Assembly (NCBI RefSeq): GCF_019656655.1
Contig: NZ_BPMV01000002.1
Location: forward strand, 992,001-1,056,000
Length of the DNA: 64,000 bases
From: Tsukamurella sp. TY48
GTDB taxonomy: Bacteria; Actinomycetota; Actinomycetes; Mycobacteriales; Mycobacteriaceae
Direction of reading: 5' to 3'
Position 1 is the stretch's first letter, and each line of letters opens with the position of its first letter. The notes beneath the pieces were generated by a model. The model did not search any database. It worked only from the letters and a program-made list of their open reading frames with translations, and had not been told where the DNA came from. Position numbers and translations under genes: made by a program. Below are positions 9,207 to 17,305 of the stretch, piece after piece.

Positions 9207-10331
9207 TCAGTGCTCGTCGAGCGCGAGCCGGTAACCGCGTTTGACCACGGTGGCGATGATCTCCTTGTGCCCCAGGCCGGTCCGCAGGCGCGCGACGGCC
9301 GCCTCCACCGCGTGCGGGTCCTCACCGCCCAGCGCCGCGAGCATCTCGTCACGCGCGACGACGGCCCCGGGTTCGCGGGCCAGCAGGCGTAACAGAGTGA
9401 TCGAGGTGGGGGTGAGCTCGCGCTCCGCACCGTCGACCACCGCACCCCGGGCGCGCACGCCGAGCCGGTGGCCGGCGACCGGCAGGTCGGGATTGCGGGT
9501 GGGGAGGTCCTGTTCCACGAGCCGTGCGAGGGCACCCAGCCGCATTCGCTCGGGCGTGACGGACGGCACGCCCACCCGCTGCAGCGGGGTCGCGGTGACC
9601 GGTCCGACGCAGTACACGGTGACCGGGCCGGTGAGCGCCGCATGCACCGAACCGGACACCCCCAGTTCGCCGGCGCGCTCCAGGAGCGAGGCGGCGGCGG
9701 GCGCCGAGGTGAAGGTGACCGCGTCCACGTCGGCGAGCGCGATCGCCTCCACGATCCGGTCCAGACCGGACAGATCGTCGGGCTGCTCCCACCGGTAGAC
9801 GGGCACCGGAACGATCTCGGCACCAAGTGCGCGAAGGCCGTCCAGCAGACCGGGATTGGGGTCCCAGTCGTCCGTTGCGCCGTGCAACTGGACGGCAACA
9901 CGCTGCCCGTGCAGATCCTCCCCACCGAGGTGGCTGAGCACCTCTGCGGAGGACTCCGACTTCGGAGACCACTCCTCCCGCAGCCCTGCGGCGCGCAGCG
10001 CACCGGTGGCCTTGGGCCCGCGCGAGATCACCCGTCCGCCGCCCAGCGCGCCGAGTAGTTCCTCGGCCACGCCCCAGCCCTCGGCGGCCTCGAGCCAGCC
10101 GCGGAACCCGATGCCGGTGGTCGCGACCAGCAGATCGGGCGGCGCCGCGAGCAGCTCATCTGTGGCGGCCCGCAGTCGGACATCGTCGGACAGCGGCACC
10201 ATCGCGATCGCGGGGGCGGCGACCACGGCGGCGCCGCGCCGTTCGAGCAGAGTGGATAGCTCGTCGGCGCGGCGCGCGGCGGTCACTGCCACGGTGAATC
10301 CGAGAAGTGGGGTGGCCGAGGCCTCGGTCAT
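9207..10331 (-). CDS. Uroporphyrinogen-III synthase-like protein with C-terminal winged-helix DNA-binding domain
   Basis: Residues 1 to about 255 match the two-lobed HemD fold (LLGFTVAVTAARRADELSTLLERRGA; VISRGPKATGALRAAGL; VDAVTFTSAPAAASLLE; YCVGPVTATPLQRVG). The last ~100 residues form an OmpR/PhoB-type winged helix (ELTPTSITLLRLLAREPGAVVARDEML, VEAAVARLRTGLG, KRGYRL). There is no receiver domain. This is the Rv0260c architecture, annotated there as a transcriptional regulator. It probably senses a tetrapyrrole or simply keeps the HemD fold, and regulates nitrate/nitrite genes. ATG 10331 is preferred because a GGAGAGGAG ribosome site precedes it. A GTG at 10361 would overlap the narK stop by four bases. 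Confidence 0.88.
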   Translation of the reverse strand: MTEASATPLLGFTVAVTAARRADELSTLLERRGAAVVAAPAIAMVPLSDDVRLRAATDELLAAPPDLLVATTGIGFRGWLEAAEGWGVAEELLGALGGGRVISRGPKATGALRAAGLREEWSPKSESSAEVLSHLGGEDLHGQRVAVQLHGATDDWDPNPGLLDGLRALGAEIVPVPVYRWEQPDDLSGLDRIVEAIALADVDAVTFTSAPAAASLLERAGELGVSGSVHAALTGPVTVYCVGPVTATPLQRVGVPSVTPERMRLGALARLVEQDLPTRNPDLPVAGHRLGVRARGAVVDGAERELTPTSITLLRLLAREPGAVVARDEMLAALGGEDPHAVEAAVARLRTGLGHKEIIATVVKRGYRLALDEH

Positions 10332-10357
10332 TGGACTCCTCTCCGGTTCGATCACCG

Positions 10358-11770
10358 TCACGTGTCAGCGGCTGTGCTGAGCGCACCACGACGGTGTGTC
10401 CCGTCGAGCGTGCCATGTCCGCGCGGCGCGGGCGTACGCACGTAGACCTTCCAGGTGACGAACGCCGCCATCACGTAGAACGCGCCGAACACCCAGAAGG
10501 CGGCGGTCGCGGTCCCGCTGGACTGGTACGACGCGCGCAGGACGAGGTTGATTCCCACGCCGCCGAGGCCACCGATCGCGCCCGCGATCCCGATCACGGC
10601 ACCGGACATCGCTCGCGAATAGTGCGTCCGGGTGGCCTCATCGGTGTCGAGCGAACGCGACTTCGCCTCGAAGATCGAAGGAATCATTTTATACACCGAG
10701 CCGTTCCCCAGACCGCTGAGCAGGAACAGCGCGATGAATCCGGCGACGTACGCCGCCATCGTGGCGCCCGTGGGCGCCGCGGTACCCGCCCGCGTCGCGG
10801 TGGTGATCAGCACGCCCGCGCCCGCGATCATGCCGGCGAAGACGTACAGCGTCACTCGGCCGCCGCCGATGCGGTCGGCGAGCTTGCCGCCGTACACCCG
10901 CGAGATCGAGCCGAGCAGCGGACCGAGGAAGGCGATCTGGGCCGCGTGCAGCGAGGCCTGAGCGGCGGTGTCCCCGCCGGCCTTGAAGGTGGCCTGCAGC
11001 ACCTGACCGAACGCGAAGGAGAAGCCGATGAACGATCCGAAGGTACCGATGTAGAGCAGCGAGACGATCCAGGTGTCGCGATCCGTGGTCGCCTTCCGCA
11101 TGGCCGCGGTGTCGACGGTGGGCACCTGCAGGTTGTCCATGAACAGGGCGGCTCCGATCCCCGCCACGGCGAGCAGCACGAGGTACACCGCGCACACCCA
11201 GTACGGCTGGCGATCGCCGACGGTGGCGATCACCAGCAGGCCCACGAGCTGGACCGCCGGCACACCGATGTTGCCGCCGCCCGCATTCAGCCCGAGGGCC
11301 CAGCCCTTGAGCCGCTGGGGGAAGAAGGCGTTGATGTTGGTCATCGACGAGGCGAAGTTGCCGCCACCGAAGCCCGTGAGCGCCGCGCACACCAGGTACA
11401 CCCACAGCGGCTGACCGGGATTGGCGAGGATCACGATGGTCGCGATCACCGGGACTGCCAGGACGAAGGCGCTGAAGATGGTCCAGTTGCGGCCGCCGAA
11501 ACGGGCTGTGGCCAGCGTGTAGGGCAGGCGGAGCAGCGATCCCACCAGGGTGGCGGTGGCACCGATGAGGAACTTGTCGGCGGTCGTCAGTCCGTACACG
11601 TCCTGCGGCATGAACAGCACCATCACCGACCACAGCGACCACACGGAGAATCCGACGTGTTCGGCCATCACCGACCAGAACAGATTCCGCTTGGCGATCT
11701 GCTTACCGCCGGACTCCCACTGCTGCGTGTTCTCGGGATCCCAATCGGTGATCGTGTGTGAGCGCGCCAT
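10358..11770 (-). CDS. narK: Nitrate/nitrite MFS transporter
   Basis: Inner-membrane importer of nitrate and/or nitrite exporter of the NNP family. The 470 residues have about 12 hydrophobic segments. The two nitrate-signature glycine-rich helices are recognisable in ALTGFGGGNFASSMTNINAFFP and GLGNGSVYKMIPSIF. The N-terminal WDPENTQQWESGGKQIAKRNL is typical of actinobacterial NarK. The start at 11770 has a perfect ribosome site (AGGAGGTCGACA before ATG). It leads an operon narK-hemD/wHTH-cbiX, convergent with nirBD, the same gene order as Rv0261c-Rv0259c of M. tuberculosis. Confidence 0.95.
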   Translation of the reverse strand: MARSHTITDWDPENTQQWESGGKQIAKRNLFWSVMAEHVGFSVWSLWSVMVLFMPQDVYGLTTADKFLIGATATLVGSLLRLPYTLATARFGGRNWTIFSAFVLAVPVIATIVILANPGQPLWVYLVCAALTGFGGGNFASSMTNINAFFPQRLKGWALGLNAGGGNIGVPAVQLVGLLVIATVGDRQPYWVCAVYLVLLAVAGIGAALFMDNLQVPTVDTAAMRKATTDRDTWIVSLLYIGTFGSFIGFSFAFGQVLQATFKAGGDTAAQASLHAAQIAFLGPLLGSISRVYGGKLADRIGGGRVTLYVFAGMIAGAGVLITTATRAGTAAPTGATMAAYVAGFIALFLLSGLGNGSVYKMIPSIFEAKSRSLDTDEATRTHYSRAMSGAVIGIAGAIGGLGGVGINLVLRASYQSSGTATAAFWVFGAFYVMAAFVTWKVYVRTPAPRGHGTLDGTHRRGALSTAADT

Positions 11771-11786
11771 TGTCGACCTCCTGTGC

Positions 11787-11819
11787 ACCTTCGGAACGCG
11801 AATCGAATGTCCCGAAGGT
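11787..11819 (-). promoter_or_regulatory. Inverted repeat in the narK leader
   Basis: ACCTTCGG (11787-11794) and CCGAAGGT (11812-11819) are perfect 8-base arms around a 17-base spacer. The inner arm is only a few bases upstream of the narK ribosome site. It could be an operator for the HemD/winged-helix protein or an mRNA hairpin affecting translation. No direct evidence for either. Confidence 0.5.
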
Positions 11820-11925
11820 AGGGAAGCCATGTTGCGGGCCCGCACCGGCGCGTGTCCCGGCGGTAAACCCGTCCTCACAACCGCAGCTGCTCGGCGGTGA
11901 GCCGGTGCAGTGAGACAATCGCCGC

Positions 11926-13137
11926 ATGATTCCGGCCATCCTCACGGGGACCTGCGCCTTCATCGTGTGGTGCCTTCTGGCGACCCGGATGGAGCGATGG
12001 TGGGTCTCCGCTCCGCTGGTGATGGTGCTCGCCGGCGCGGCCGTGGGGCTGGCAGCGCAGGGCTCCATCGCCGCCGCGTTGAACACCACCGCGGCTCAGC
12101 GGGCGGCCGAGATCATCCTGGCGGTCCTGCTGTTCGTCGACGCCACCGAGGTACGGGGGTCGTTGCTGGGCCGCTACCCCCGGCTCGCGGCGCGCGGGCT
12201 GCTGATCGGCATCCCCGTCGCACTCGCGCTGACGATGGTCGCGGCCTCCTTCCTGCTCCCCGCCCTCGGCTGGTCGATGTTTCTCCTGGTGGCCTGCGTG
12301 ATCGCCCCGATCGACTTCGCCTCGGCGCCGTCACTGCTGCGCGATCGGCACGTGCCGGAGCGGGTGCGCGACGTCTTGACGGTCGAGTCGGGGTACACGG
12401 ACGGACTGGTGACCCCGATCTTTCTGTTCGCCCTGCTCTGGGCCAACCCAGCCAACGACAGCGACGATCCGCTCGCGGCACTCGTCAACGCCGCACCGGC
12501 GTCCCTCATCGCCCTGGCCGTGGGTGCCGTGATGGGCCTGATCACCGAGACCGCCGTGATCCGCAGCGACCGCGCGGGGTGGTCCACGGAGCGCACCCGC
12601 CGCCTCGCCCTGGTCGCGATCCCCCTCCTCACCTATGCCGCGGCGGTGGGCTTGGGCGGCAACGGATTCGTCGCCGCGTTCATCTGCGGGATCGTCTACC
12701 GGTTCCGGCGCGGCGATGCCGCGAGCGCCGAGGTCGGTCTCACCGAGGACGTCGGTGCGCTACTGACCGCCGCGATGTGGTTCGTCTTCGGCGCCGTGAT
12801 CGTGGTCGCGCTCGGCGACGGCGTGCCCTGGCAGATCCTCGCCTTCGCCGCGCTGGCGCTCACCGTGCTCCGGGTGCTGCCGGAGGCGATCGCTCAGATC
12901 GGCAGTGGGCTCCCCCGGTCCGAAGTGCTCGCGCTGGGCTGGCTCCGACCGCGCGGCACATCCACGATCGTCTTCGCGCTGATCGCGTACAACACTCTGC
13001 CCGAGGGCGACCCGGCCGAACTGGTCCTGGCGATCGCCTCCCTCGTGGTCCTGGGCAGCATCGTGCTGCACACCGTGGGCGCACCCGTCGCCGTGGCCGG
13101 CCACGACCGGCGGGTCCGGAACCGCTCCGCGCAGTAG
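11926..13137 (+). CDS. CPA1-type Na+/H+ antiporter family protein
   Basis: 403-residue integral membrane protein with 11-13 hydrophobic segments. Family hallmarks are LAAQGSIAAALN, LACVIAPIDFASAPSLLRDRHVP (a variant of the TDP/ND ion site), VESGYTDGLVTPIF and LGWLRPRGTSTIVFALI. It probably exchanges a monovalent cation for protons across the inner membrane. A GACAAT hexamer at 11914-11919 lies six bases before the ATG, so the mRNA is probably leaderless. It is divergent from narK and convergent with the following ssb, three bases away. The substrate is unknown. Confidence 0.85.
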   Translation: MIPAILTGTCAFIVWCLLATRMERWWVSAPLVMVLAGAAVGLAAQGSIAAALNTTAAQRAAEIILAVLLFVDATEVRGSLLGRYPRLAARGLLIGIPVALALTMVAASFLLPALGWSMFLLVACVIAPIDFASAPSLLRDRHVPERVRDVLTVESGYTDGLVTPIFLFALLWANPANDSDDPLAALVNAAPASLIALAVGAVMGLITETAVIRSDRAGWSTERTRRLALVAIPLLTYAAAVGLGGNGFVAAFICGIVYRFRRGDAASAEVGLTEDVGALLTAAMWFVFGAVIVVALGDGVPWQILAFAALALTVLRVLPEAIAQIGSGLPRSEVLALGWLRPRGTSTIVFALIAYNTLPEGDPAELVLAIASLVVLGSIVLHTVGAPVAVAGHDRRVRNRSAQ

Positions 13138-13141
13138 CCGA

Positions 13142-13672
13142 TCAGAAGTCGGGCACGGCGGCGAGCGAGGGCTGGGACGTCTCGTCCGCCACCCCGTCGG
13201 TACCGGTGCCGAGCTCCTCGATCGCCTCGCCCTCACCCTCGGCCTCCACCTCCACCGGACCAGACGCGGCGTCGTCGACGGTGCCGGACGACGCCTCCCG
13301 GGTCCGCTCCCCCGATCCGGTGTACAGCGCACTGCACAACCGCAGGTTCAACCCGATCGAATCGGCCTTGAGGTCCAGGGAGCTGTGCTTGTGCCCGTCC
13401 GCACCGTCGAAGGTCTCGTGCTTGAGCTCACCGTGCACCAGCACCGGACGCCCCTTGGCGATCGCTCCCCGGGCATTGCGGGCCAGGGCGCCGAAGGCTT
13501 TGACGTTGAGCCATAAGGTGCTGGTCTGCCGCCAGGTCCCCGATTCGTCGAAGAAGCCGTTGTTGTGCGCCATCGTGAAGCTCAGGAAGTCGTGCCGCTC
13601 GCCCCGAGCCGATTCTCGATAGGTCAGGTCGTTGGTCACGTATCCGGCGGCGTAGATCATCACTCCGGGCAT
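13142..13672 (-). CDS. ssb: Single-stranded DNA-binding protein paralogue
   Basis: OB-fold SSB of 176 residues. The fold is seen in MIYAAGYVTNDLTYRES, FLSFTMAHNN, WLNVKAFGALARNARGAIAKGRPVLVHGELKHE. The C-terminal third is acidic and low-complexity but ends LAAVPDF, not the DDDIPF-type tip that recruits repair proteins. It therefore looks like the secondary actinobacterial SSB (Rv2478c type) rather than the essential one. ATG 13672 is used; an internal ATG at 13660 (MIYAAG) is an alternative. Confidence 0.9.
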   Translation of the reverse strand: MPGVMIYAAGYVTNDLTYRESARGERHDFLSFTMAHNNGFFDESGTWRQTSTLWLNVKAFGALARNARGAIAKGRPVLVHGELKHETFDGADGHKHSSLDLKADSIGLNLRLCSALYTGSGERTREASSGTVDDAASGPVEVEAEGEGEAIEELGTGTDGVADETSQPSLAAVPDF

Positions 13673-13733
13673 GACGCCCTCCTCGTCCTCGTCGGCGGCC
13701 GGACGGTCCGGCCCCCGGGTCGAGTGTCACGCG

Positions 13734-13770
13734 CAGGGCCCGCCGCGAACCGTGTCCGCGACGGGCCCTG
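13734..13770 (-). terminator. Strong hairpin after the carboxylic acid reductase gene
   Basis: CAGGGCCCG (13734-13742) pairs with CGGGCCCTG (13762-13770). After one mismatched pair, CGCG pairs with CGCG, leaving a 9-base loop. It sits 44 bases past the stop of the reductase gene and before ssb. There is no T tract. It is best read as the end of the reductase transcript. Confidence 0.6.
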
Positions 13771-13813
13771 TGGAGGAATGAAGTTACATACGCTTACCTG
13801 TGGAGGAAGCCGC

Positions 13814-16800
13814 TCATCCGTTCTGCGCCGGCGGCAGCCAGCCCGCGGTCTCGAAGTCGCGCAGGTACTTCTCGATCAACGCGCGATCGAGCACCGGGAT
13901 GTCGCCGGGGCCCACGCCCGCGTCGCGCACCTCCCCGCGGAACCGATCCACCGACAGCGCGGATGTGCCCGCAGCCGGGGCCGGTTCGCGCACCGCGTGC
14001 AGCAATGGCAGCACGGAACGCTGTCGTGCCTCGTCCGGGAGGGCCTGCAGCGCTTGCTCGAACCTGGTGAACCAGGTGTCGTAATCGTCGATCCGCTCGA
14101 TCTCGCGGCCCGATGCCTCGATCCACTCCACGAAGCTGTCCAGGCTCACGCCGTCGTCATTGGCGTTGAGCACGTGGAAGGTTCGGTAGCCCTCACGGCC
14201 GGCGGCACTGAGCGTGGTGATCGCCTCGGCGGTGAAGTCCACGGGCAGGCCGTCGTAGTGCGGCCGGTGCCCGGAGGCATCCGGAGCGTAGAACGAACGC
14301 GGCGCCAGGCCGGTCTCGGCGATGCTCAGCAGCAGCCGGGTGAACTGATCGACCGCGTTGAACTGCCCGTGGAACCTGCTGTGCGCCAGGATCATGTCGG
14401 ACCGGAAGACGCGGACGGGAAGACCTGCGAGATCCGCCGCCTCATGCAGCAGCACCTCACCGGCCCACTTGCTCACGGCGTAGCCGTTGGCGTAGGCATC
14501 GGCGCCGATGCGCCGCTCGGCGCCGTGCACGCGCACGTCGTCGTCCTCGGCCAGGACGCGGCCGTCGTCCTGCGGGACCACGGCCACCGTCGAGACGTAG
14601 TCGATGGATTTGCGCCGGGTGGTGAGCGCGAGACGCACCACCTCGCCGGTGGCCACCACGTTCGGTCCGAACAGCTGGTCGTAGGGCAGCACGTGGTTGA
14701 CCAGCGCGCCGCAATGCACCACGTGGTCCACGCGCGCAGCGAGATCGGTCCAGGTGGCCTCGTCCAGGCCGAGCGACGGGCTTCCGAAGTCGCCCGCGAT
14801 CACCTGGAGGTGCTCCTGCGCGAGCTCAGCGAACTCCGCGGTGAGCGCGGGGTCGGCCTCGCCGATGGCGGCGACCACGCGCCGGCGTGCGTCATCGGCG
14901 TCGGCGCCGCGCACCAGCGCGATCACGGTGCCGCCGTGCGGGGCCACCCGGCGCAGCCAGTCGAGCAGCAGGAACCGGCCCAGGTAGCCGGTCGAGCCGG
15001 TGAGCAGCACGGTGGCGGGTTCGCCGGCGGCGGCCGGCAGCGCCGGTGCCGCAGCGAGCAGCTGCGGGTCAATGAACTTCTCCAGAGTCAGGTCCGCGGC
15101 GCGGGCGACCTGGGCATTCGTCCCGTGCACCGAGGCTGCGGTGGGCGCGCCCACGGCGCCCGACCGGGCCCGCTCGATGTGGTCCGCGACGCCGCCCAGT
15201 GTCGCCGTGGGGCCGACGATCGTCTGCACCGGCACCGGGACGCCGTACAGGCCCTCCAGCGTGGTGGCCAGTGACAGCGCCGACAGCGAGTCGCCGCCGA
15301 GGTCGCCGAACCGGGTGCCGGCGCCGAAGTCATCGGCCTCGGCGCCGAGCGTGAGTGCGGCGGCAGCGACCACCGCGTCGATCACGGGACCCGACGCGTC
15401 GAGCGCCCGCAGGCCCTCGCGCTGGCGGGCATCGGCTTCGGCGTACAGGGCGTGCAGCGCGTCGCCGTAGCGGGCGGTGAGCGCGGGACGGACGAGTTTG
15501 CCGATGCCGGAACGCAGCCCGTTCTCCTGGGAGAAGGGATCCCGCTCGATGATCACATCACGCGGCAGCTCGTAAGCGGCGAGGTCGTTCTCACGGGCGA
15601 TCGCCGCCAGGCTGTCGAGCACGCGCGTCCGGGTCTCGGCATCGGTCTCGCCCTCGCGACCTCCCGCGGGGACCACGACGCCCAGCAGGTACGACCGCTC
15701 GCTGGTGCCGTAGACGAAGATCTGCTCCACCTCGGGGCTGGTCGCGTAGACCGCCTCGAGCTGCGCGATCGGCACGAACTCGCCCTGCGCCAGCTTGATC
15801 ACGTTGCTGCGCCGGTCCACGTACTCGAGGCGGTCCGGGCCGAGCTCGGCCATCACGTCGCCGGTGCGGTAGAAGCCCTCGTCGTCGCGCACCTGCTTAT
15901 CGGAGTGGTAGTAGCCGGGGATCAGCTGGTTCGACTTCACCAGGAGCTCACCGCGGGGATGCGGGGTATCGGTGGTGAAGTAGCCGAGTTCGGGAACGTC
16001 GATGAGCTTGTACTCGGTCACCGGCGGCCGCACGATCACGCCGTCCCGGATGACCCCGCCCGCTTCGGTGGAGCCGTAGCCGATCTGGATGTCGATGCCC
16101 AGCAACCACTCCATGAAGGTCTGCAATTCAGCGGACAGCGCGGCGCTGCCGCACATCGCGGCCTGCAGCCGGCCACCCAGCACGCGGTCGCGCAGCTCGA
16201 CGCGCGCGGTCTCGGCATCGGTCTCGGCCTCCACCGCCAGGAAACGCTGGTGTACCAGCTCGCACACGCGCGGAACGAGCCCGATGGCGGTGGGACGGGC
16301 GGCCGCGAGGTCGTCGAACAGCGTGGACATATCGGATGCACCGGCGAAGTAACCGGTGCCGCCCGAGGCCAGCCCGGCGATCAGCCAGTTGCGGCCGTAC
16401 ATGTGGCTCATCGGCAGGAAGTGCAGCAGTGATTCGGACGGCATGTCCACATCGACGATGCTGTCCACCTTGAGCCAGGCGTCCACCACCAGCTTCTCCG
16501 TGTACATCGCACCCTTGGGCGTCCCGGTGCTGCCCGAGGTGTAGATCAGGGTGACCAGCGGATCGGTATCGGGCTCGGGAGCGAAGAACTCGGGCTGCGG
16601 CAATGCCTCGCCTGCGAGGACGTCGGCCTCGATGCCCTCGTAACCCTCGTACCCACCGTCGAAGACCACAACGCGGGGCGTCGCCGTGGACTCGCGCAGC
16701 GCCTCTTCCGCGAGCTCCACCTGATCGGCGCTGACGGCGAAGATCTTCGGTCGGGTCTCGTCGAGGATCGCGGCGATCCGAGCGGCGGGCGCTCCGGCCT

Positions 16801-17140
16801 GCAGGGGCACGTTCGGCGCTCCCAGCAGTGTGGTCGCGAGGTCGACGGTCACGAAGTCCGCGCTGGTGAATCCCAGGATCGCAACGAAGTCGCCCGGGTC
16901 GAGCTCGCTTCGCCAGGAGGCGGCCAGCGCGGTGACCCGCCGCCAGATCTCGCCGAAGGAGACCGTGACGTAGGGCGTGCCCGGACCGCCCTCCCGCGTC
17001 GCGAACGCCGGACGATCCGCGAACTGGTCGAAGATCCGCGCGATCACCTGTGGGAGTCGTTCGGCCTGTGGGCCGGCGGCCCCTGCCCCGCCGGCTCCAG
17101 TGGTCGCGGGGTCACCGTTCTGCACCGTCTCGATCGACAT
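13814..17140 (-). CDS. car: Carboxylic acid reductase (adenylation - carrier - thioester reductase)
   Basis: Reduces carboxylic acids to aldehydes using ATP and NADPH. The acid is adenylated, loaded on a phosphopantetheine arm and released reductively. The A domain (about 1-590) has the P-loop TSGSTGTPKG, then GYGSTEAGG and YRTGDVM. The carrier domain has GGDSLSAL with the phosphopantetheine serine at 618. The R domain from about 709 has TGSTGYLGRFLL for NADPH and YAVSKW, the catalytic Tyr-Lys pair, near 887. At 1108 residues it is shorter than many family members of about 1170. It needs a phosphopantetheinyl transferase not seen here. ATG 17140 has the ribosome site AGAGGTG. It is a FadD9 relative, transcribed alone. 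Confidence 0.95.
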   Translation of the reverse strand: MSIETVQNGDPATTGAGGAGAAGPQAERLPQVIARIFDQFADRPAFATREGGPGTPYVTVSFGEIWRRVTALAASWRSELDPGDFVAILGFTSADFVTVDLATTLLGAPNVPLQAGAPAARIAAILDETRPKIFAVSADQVELAEEALRESTATPRVVVFDGGYEGYEGIEADVLAGEALPQPEFFAPEPDTDPLVTLIYTSGSTGTPKGAMYTEKLVVDAWLKVDSIVDVDMPSESLLHFLPMSHMYGRNWLIAGLASGGTGYFAGASDMSTLFDDLAAARPTAIGLVPRVCELVHQRFLAVEAETDAETARVELRDRVLGGRLQAAMCGSAALSAELQTFMEWLLGIDIQIGYGSTEAGGVIRDGVIVRPPVTEYKLIDVPELGYFTTDTPHPRGELLVKSNQLIPGYYHSDKQVRDDEGFYRTGDVMAELGPDRLEYVDRRSNVIKLAQGEFVPIAQLEAVYATSPEVEQIFVYGTSERSYLLGVVVPAGGREGETDAETRTRVLDSLAAIARENDLAAYELPRDVIIERDPFSQENGLRSGIGKLVRPALTARYGDALHALYAEADARQREGLRALDASGPVIDAVVAAAALTLGAEADDFGAGTRFGDLGGDSLSALSLATTLEGLYGVPVPVQTIVGPTATLGGVADHIERARSGAVGAPTAASVHGTNAQVARAADLTLEKFIDPQLLAAAPALPAAAGEPATVLLTGSTGYLGRFLLLDWLRRVAPHGGTVIALVRGADADDARRRVVAAIGEADPALTAEFAELAQEHLQVIAGDFGSPSLGLDEATWTDLAARVDHVVHCGALVNHVLPYDQLFGPNVVATGEVVRLALTTRRKSIDYVSTVAVVPQDDGRVLAEDDDVRVHGAERRIGADAYANGYAVSKWAGEVLLHEAADLAGLPVRVFRSDMILAHSRFHGQFNAVDQFTRLLLSIAETGLAPRSFYAPDASGHRPHYDGLPVDFTAEAITTLSAAGREGYRTFHVLNANDDGVSLDSFVEWIEASGREIERIDDYDTWFTRFEQALQALPDEARQRSVLPLLHAVREPAPAAGTSALSVDRFRGEVRDAGVGPGDIPVLDRALIEKYLRDFETAGWLPPAQNG

Positions 17141-17189
17141 CTGACACCTCTTTTCACTACGGAACTCTAACTAACTCATTCCCTAGCTT

Positions 17190-17207
17190 AGCTACTGATC
17201 GGTAGCT
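17190..17207. promoter_or_regulatory. 18-base near-perfect palindrome upstream of car
   Basis: AGCTACTGATCGGTAGCT is symmetric at 16 of 18 positions and lies about 50 bases before the car start in the AT-richer car/ssuD divergent gap (17141-17305). Size and symmetry resemble a TetR-family operator. No regulator gene is adjacent. Confidence 0.5.
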
Positions 17208-17305
17208 CCGCACGTTCGACGCATCACGAGTCGAAACCTGGCCCCCACGGCCCCCGCGGTGGTGGACTGGCGCTCCGTACCCCGCCCCATCGACGGAAGG
17301 CTGCC

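Noticed and set aside
11910-13622. 570-codon plus-strand frame over the antiporter and ssb
   Set aside because: Shadow of the antiporter frame; no domain content and it runs through the convergent ssb gene.
13565-15274. 569-codon plus-strand frame inside the carboxylic acid reductase gene
   Set aside because: Antisense shadow; the minus strand carries all carrier and reductase motifs.
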